Source: Oscillospiraceae bacterium | GTDB taxonomy: Bacteria; Bacillota; Clostridia; Oscillospirales; Ruminococcaceae | Length of the DNA stretch: 9,024 nucleotides | Reading direction: 5' to 3' | Assembly: GCA_018110855.1 (NCBI GenBank) | Contig: JAGBFZ010000447.1 | Span: forward strand, 1-9,024 | Program-made: the position numbers and the translations under genes | Notes under the pieces: generated by a model | Told to the model about the DNA's origin: nothing | The model's input: the letters and a program-made list of their open reading frames with translations, nothing else | Database searches by the model: none | Shown: piece by piece, positions 5,878-9,024 of the stretch | Numbering within the stretch: position 1 is the first letter of the stretch | Layout of the letters: each line of letters starts with the position of its first letter

Positions 5878-7723
5878 AGCATTCCCTCCCCGCAGCCTTG
5901 TTAACACCGCAGCCGCTGCACCCGTCACGGCAGCATTTTGTGGTTTTTCCCTCTTTAGCCTTTTTATTCTCCCTCACAAAAAAACTCTTGTCTATCATAT
6001 AATCAAGATGATCCCATGGGGCAGTCTCGTCATAGTCCATTGGGCGGTGAGCGTAAAAATCAATGTCTGTTCCTGTTTCCTCAAATGCCTTCATCCACAG
6101 GTCATAGCGGTACATTTCGTCCCAGCCGTCAAATTTACAGCCCAGCTCCCATGCCCGCTTTATAACCGCACCCATTCTCCTGTCACCCTTTGCAAGAGCG
6201 GCTTCAAGAACGCTTATTCGGTAATTGTGATAGCTTACATTGATATATCTCTTGCCCTTGGTGCTGTCAAGAAGCAGCTTCTGACGGCGGTTTATTTCGT
6301 CAATGCTTATCTGAGGCTCAAACTGAAAGGGCGTAAAGGGCTTTGGTACAAAGGTCGCACAGCTTATTGAAATAGACAGCTTCTGTCCTCTCGGGCGACC
6401 CGGCATATTGAAATACAGATCGGCGATACGCTTTGCAAGGTCGGCGATCCCGATAATATCCTCATCTGTCTCTGTTGGCAGACCCATCATAAAATAGAGC
6501 TTAACACCTGCATATCCTCCCTCGAAAGCAATTTTGCAGGCGGACATTATCTCTTCCTCCGTAATATTTTTGTTGATAACATCACGGAGCCGCTGAGTTC
6601 CCGCCTCGGGAGCAAACGTAAGTCCGCTCTTTCTCACCTTGGAAAGCTGCTCCATAAGATTCTTGCTGAATCTGTCCATACGCATGGAGGGCAGAGCAAG
6701 ATTTATCCTGTTTTCCTCGGTATAGCCCGTCATTTCCGTAAGCATTTCTTCAATATCCGAATGGTCGCTGGTACTGAGCGAGGCAAGAGACAATTCCTCA
6801 TAGCCTGTGGACTCGCAAAGCGCCCTTGCTTCATTTACAATAGTACCCGAGGATTTCTCTCTGAACGGGCGGTAAATAAATCCCGCCTGACAGAATCGGC
6901 ACCCTCTGATACAGCCTCTGAGCACCTCAACCACCGCTCTGTCATGAACGATTTCCGAAAATGGCACAACAAAGCTCTCGGGATAAAAAACCTTGTCAAA
7001 ATCGGAAATAATCCGCTTTGTTACACGCTCGGGAACGCCCTCGCAGACAGGAGTGACCTTTTCGATACGTCCGTCCTCAAGATAGCTTACATTATAAAGA
7101 GAGGAAACGTAAATTCCCTTAATACCTGCGGCACGGAGCAGAAAAGCCTTTTTGGAATATTCCCCCGACTTCTTCATCTGCTCATAAAGCTCCATCAGCT
7201 CAATATTGACCTCCTCGCCCTCACCGATAACAAAGAGGTCGATAAAATCGGCAAGCGGCTCGGGGTCGCATACGCATGGACCTCCCGCAATTACTATGGG
7301 GTCGCTGTCATCTCTCTCGGCAGCAAGGACCTTCAGCCCGGCAAGATCAAGCATATTAAGGATATTCGTGTAGCAAAGCTCGTATTGAACGGTAAATCCG
7401 ATAAAGTCAAATTCCTTGATGGGGTCAAGGCTCTCAAGTCCGTAGAGAGGAATGTCATTCTCCCTCATAAGCTCCTCAAAATCCGTCCATGGAGCAAATA
7501 CTCTCTCGCACCACCAGTTTTCACGGGAGTTTTTCAGCGAATAAAGTATCTTCATTCCGATATGAGACATTCCCACATCATATGAATCGGGAAAGCAGAA
7601 TGCAAAGCGGACATCCACCTTGCTTTTGTCCTTGACAACGCTGTTCAGCTCTCCGCCGATATATCTTGATGGAGACTTTACCCGAAGCAGCAGCTTTTCA
7701 ATTTTCTCTCGCAAGTTTTCCAT
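5870..7723 (-). CDS. B12-binding-like radical SAM protein (TIGR03960 type)
   Basis: A 617-residue radical SAM protein. Residues about 35-180 resemble the cobalamin-binding-like domain found before many radical SAM cores. The core begins near residue 262 with EVLRGCIRGCRFC: Cys271, Cys275 and Cys278 form the CxxxCxxC motif that holds the 4Fe-4S cluster and S-adenosylmethionine. Further core landmarks are TFAPEAGTQRLR and GVKLYFMMGLPTE. The C-terminus is cysteine-rich (Cys597, 598, 602, 605 and 615), possibly a second metal site. The ATG at 7723 has AAAGGA 5 nt upstream, directly after the HAD gene's TGA. Length and layout match the TIGR03960 family, which has no proven substrate. In many Clostridia it is fused to or adjacent to DUF2344, and here the two genes overlap. 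A role in RNA or ribosome modification is only a guess. Confidence 0.9.
   Translation of the reverse strand: MENLREKIEKLLLRVKSPSRYIGGELNSVVKDKSKVDVRFAFCFPDSYDVGMSHIGMKILYSLKNSRENWWCERVFAPWTDFEELMRENDIPLYGLESLDPIKEFDFIGFTVQYELCYTNILNMLDLAGLKVLAAERDDSDPIVIAGGPCVCDPEPLADFIDLFVIGEGEEVNIELMELYEQMKKSGEYSKKAFLLRAAGIKGIYVSSLYNVSYLEDGRIEKVTPVCEGVPERVTKRIISDFDKVFYPESFVVPFSEIVHDRAVVEVLRGCIRGCRFCQAGFIYRPFREKSSGTIVNEARALCESTGYEELSLASLSTSDHSDIEEMLTEMTGYTEENRINLALPSMRMDRFSKNLMEQLSKVRKSGLTFAPEAGTQRLRDVINKNITEEEIMSACKIAFEGGYAGVKLYFMMGLPTETDEDIIGIADLAKRIADLYFNMPGRPRGQKLSISISCATFVPKPFTPFQFEPQISIDEINRRQKLLLDSTKGKRYINVSYHNYRISVLEAALAKGDRRMGAVIKRAWELGCKFDGWDEMYRYDLWMKAFEETGTDIDFYAHRPMDYDETAPWDHLDYMIDKSFFVRENKKAKEGKTTKCCRDGCSGCGVNKAAGRECFG
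5884..5891 (-). promoter_or_regulatory. Shine-Dalgarno fixing the TTG start of the DUF2344 gene
   Basis: GGGGAGGG on the minus strand, inside the last codons of the radical SAM gene and 6 nt before the TTG at 5875-5877. No ATG or GTG fits both this site and the family N-terminus. Confidence 0.7.
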
Positions 7724-7733
7724 ATTCGTCCTT

Positions 7734-8552
7734 TCATATATGAACAAGATTTTCCGAAAGCTCGGGGATATATTTTAATATTTCCCTGACTACTCCGTTT
7801 TCATCATTTGACGGAGCAATAAATGCGGCGTTTTCCTTTAATATGGGGTGAGCATTTTCCATGGCAAAGCTGTATTTGCAGCAGCTCATCATTTCAAGAT
7901 CGTTGAGATAATCTCCGAAAACCATTGCCTCGTCAAAGCCTGCCCCCAGCTTGTCCATCAGCTTTTTTACGGCATTTCCCTTGTTCACGTTCTTATCCAC
8001 GATATCCACCCACTGAGTATTGGAAAGAATAACGTTATATCTGTCAGAAAACCGCTTCATTGCGGGATATGTCCGCTCCTCCGCATTCTTATCGAAAAGG
8101 GCTATCTTTATTATCCTGTCATTGCCCTCAAAAGCCTCAAGCCGCTCAAGAGAGGTGAGCCTGCCGCAGTATATTCCGCAGCTTTCCGCAAAATCGGGGT
8201 CGCTGTCCGAAACATAAGCGGACTTTTCTCCCGACAAAAGCACTCTCACGCCCTCGCCGTAAAGCTCCTCTGCGCTTCTTAAGATCTCAAGAACACCCTC
8301 GTCAGACATGGGCAGCGAATAGACGCATCTGCCTTTCTCAAAAGCAATTCCTCCGTTTTCCGCTATGAACATCATTTTGTCCTTCACAGGCTCGAAGACC
8401 CGTTCCACTCCGTAATACTGCCTGCCCGAAGCTGCGGCAAACACCACGCCTTTTTCGTGCATTTTTTCAACAAGCTCAAAAAAGCCCTCGGGCAGCTTGT
8501 GGGAGCTGTCTAAAAGTGTGCCGTCCAGATCGGCTGCGATAAATTTTATTAT
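7734..8552 (-). CDS. Cof-type HAD-IIB phosphatase with apparent ATA start
   Basis: A Cof-like HAD hydrolase, a cytoplasmic Mg2+-dependent phosphatase that typically acts on sugar phosphates or related metabolites; the substrate is unknown. Read from 8552 it is 272 residues. Motif I is AADLDGTLLD with nucleophile Asp8 and acid Asp10; motif II is ASGR (Ser42); motif III Lys191 (NVNKGNAV); motif IV GDYLND with Asp214 and Asp218. All catalytic residues are present only if translation starts upstream of Asp8. An in-frame TGA lies at 8559-8561, and between it and Asp8 there is no ATG, GTG or TTG. The only well-placed codon is ATA at 8550-8552, 10 nt after AAAGGA, giving (M)IKFIAADLDGT-like sequence with one more Ile. 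The first canonical start is an ATG at 8460-8462 (residue 31), which would remove motif I. The cause may be AUA initiation, a lost start codon or a sequence error. It is the first gene of the operon with the radical SAM pair. Confidence 0.85.
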   Translation of the reverse strand: MIKFIAADLDGTLLDSSHKLPEGFFELVEKMHEKGVVFAAASGRQYYGVERVFEPVKDKMMFIAENGGIAFEKGRCVYSLPMSDEGVLEILRSAEELYGEGVRVLLSGEKSAYVSDSDPDFAESCGIYCGRLTSLERLEAFEGNDRIIKIALFDKNAEERTYPAMKRFSDRYNVILSNTQWVDIVDKNVNKGNAVKKLMDKLGAGFDEAMVFGDYLNDLEMMSCCKYSFAMENAHPILKENAAFIAPSNDENGVVREILKYIPELSENLVHI

Positions 8553-8562
8553 ATATGGTCAA

Positions 8563-8568
8563 TCCTTT
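8563..8568 (-). promoter_or_regulatory. Shine-Dalgarno of the Cof-type HAD gene
   Basis: AAAGGA on the minus strand, between the predicted transcription start (about 8583) and the ATA at 8550-8552. Its position indicates that ribosomes load here rather than at the ATG 90 nt further on. A TTG at 8560-8562 is too close and out of frame. Confidence 0.6.
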
Positions 8569-8589
8569 CAAAAATCTTTTCCGATACAT

Positions 8590-8618
8590 ATTATATCATA
8601 TTTCGGGGAGGATTTCAA
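8590..8618 (-). promoter_or_regulatory. Sigma-A promoter of the HAD-radical SAM-DUF2344 operon
   Basis: Minus-strand TTGAAA (8613-8618), a 17-nt spacer and a perfect TATAAT (8590-8595). Transcription should start near 8583, leaving about 30 nt before the ATA start of the HAD gene. The -35 box is 18 nt past the stop codon of the preceding gene. Confidence 0.8.
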
Positions 8619-8636
8619 GTACGGGGTCAGGCAGCG

Positions 8637-9024
8637 TTATTTCCTCATAGCCTTTATTTTCTCTATGATCTTTTCTGTCCATGCATCGTCCTGACCGCCC
8701 ACAAGAAAGACCTTAAAGCCGTATATTTTCCCGTTCTGAGCCACTGATGGATCGTCATCGATATGCAGGTCAATGCGATATTTTGCGGGATATTTTGATG
8801 GCATTGCTTCACGTCTGTCCCCCTGAACCTCTCTTGCATGAACTGCTCCGTTAATTATCCTGCCGACCTTTATCCCATAGCAGCGGAAAAGTCCTCTGAT
8901 ATAGCTTTCGGAACGAAATGATGTGGTATATATCCAGACATCAATATTATTCTCCCAAAGATACCCGAACAATTCCCTTGTACCAAGCCGCAGTCGTTCC
9001 TTGAAAATCAGACTCAGCGGAAAA
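8637..9024 (-). CDS. HAD-like protein, partial (C-terminal part)
   Basis: The frame is open to the right edge of the window, and 128 C-terminal residues are visible. The stretch VWIYTTSFRS resembles HAD motif II (hydrophobic strand ending in Thr/Ser), and RIDLHIDDDPSVAQNG resembles motif IV with its acidic pair; FKVFLVG follows as the next strand. The motif I nucleophile would be upstream, outside the window, so membership in the HAD superfamily is inferred from the fold pattern alone. It ends KIIEKIKAMRK. A TTG at 8972 could serve as a start, but translation continues cleanly upstream of it, so I treat the gene as cut by the window edge. No terminator separates it from the next promoter. Substrate unknown. 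Confidence 0.7.
   Translation of the reverse strand, partial: FPLSLIFKERLRLGTRELFGYLWENNIDVWIYTTSFRSESYIRGLFRCYGIKVGRIINGAVHAREVQGDRREAMPSKYPAKYRIDLHIDDDPSVAQNGKIYGFKVFLVGGQDDAWTEKIIEKIKAMRK

Noticed and set aside
5600..6370. Plus-strand open frame of 256 codons
   Set aside because: It is antisense to the DUF2344 and radical SAM genes and crosses their overlap; it has no domain pattern of its own.
6761..7585. Plus-strand open frame of 274 codons
   Set aside because: It lies entirely antisense to the radical SAM gene, whose motifs are unmistakable. The predicted product has no recognisable domain.
8560..8562. TTG as the start of the Cof-type HAD gene
   Set aside because: It directly abuts the Shine-Dalgarno and is out of frame with the DLDGT motif; its frame soon meets a stop.

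Overview
The window looks like a chromosomal core region of an anaerobic, low-to-mid-GC Firmicute, most likely a Clostridia member of the Ruminococcus/Oscillospiraceae type. The case rests on the gene order rplS-lepB-ylqF-rnhB-yraN, strong AGGAGG-like ribosome binding sites, sigma-A promoters of the TTGAAA-17-TATAAT kind, and a radical SAM/DUF2344 pair typical of Clostridia. All ten genes lie on the minus strand, so transcription runs from high to low coordinates. The open frames on the plus strand are shadows of these genes.

In transcription order: (1) a partial HAD-like protein enters from the right edge and ends at 8637. (2) A near-perfect promoter (8590-8618) drives three tightly packed genes: a Cof-type HAD phosphatase (7734-8552), a large radical SAM protein with a B12-binding-like N-terminus (5870-7723), and its DUF2344/TIGR03936 partner (5209-5877). 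(3) A second strong promoter (5148-5176), with AT-rich sequence upstream, drives rplS (L19) through a structured 5' leader of about 165 nt. This unit ends in a run of hairpins, the last of which is an intrinsic terminator (4476-4501). (4) lepB, ylqF/rbgA, rnhB and yraN follow as one probable unit, with a long stem-loop between lepB and ylqF and overlapping or coupled starts further down. (5) A promoter embedded in the end of yraN (1819-1848) drives thrC (threonine synthase), followed by a metallophosphoesterase that runs off the left edge.

Functionally this is mostly housekeeping: translation and ribosome assembly (rplS, ylqF), protein secretion (lepB), RNA/DNA hybrid removal (rnhB), a nuclease-fold protein (yraN) and amino-acid synthesis (thrC). 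The least understood part is the radical SAM/DUF2344 pair. I found no CRISPR array, mobile element, tRNA or rRNA, and no defence cassette. The most unusual sequence-level observation is the Cof-type HAD gene: its catalytic DxDGT motif lies upstream of every ATG/GTG/TTG start in its frame, and the best-placed start codon is ATA. No stretch over 300 bases lacks a gene.
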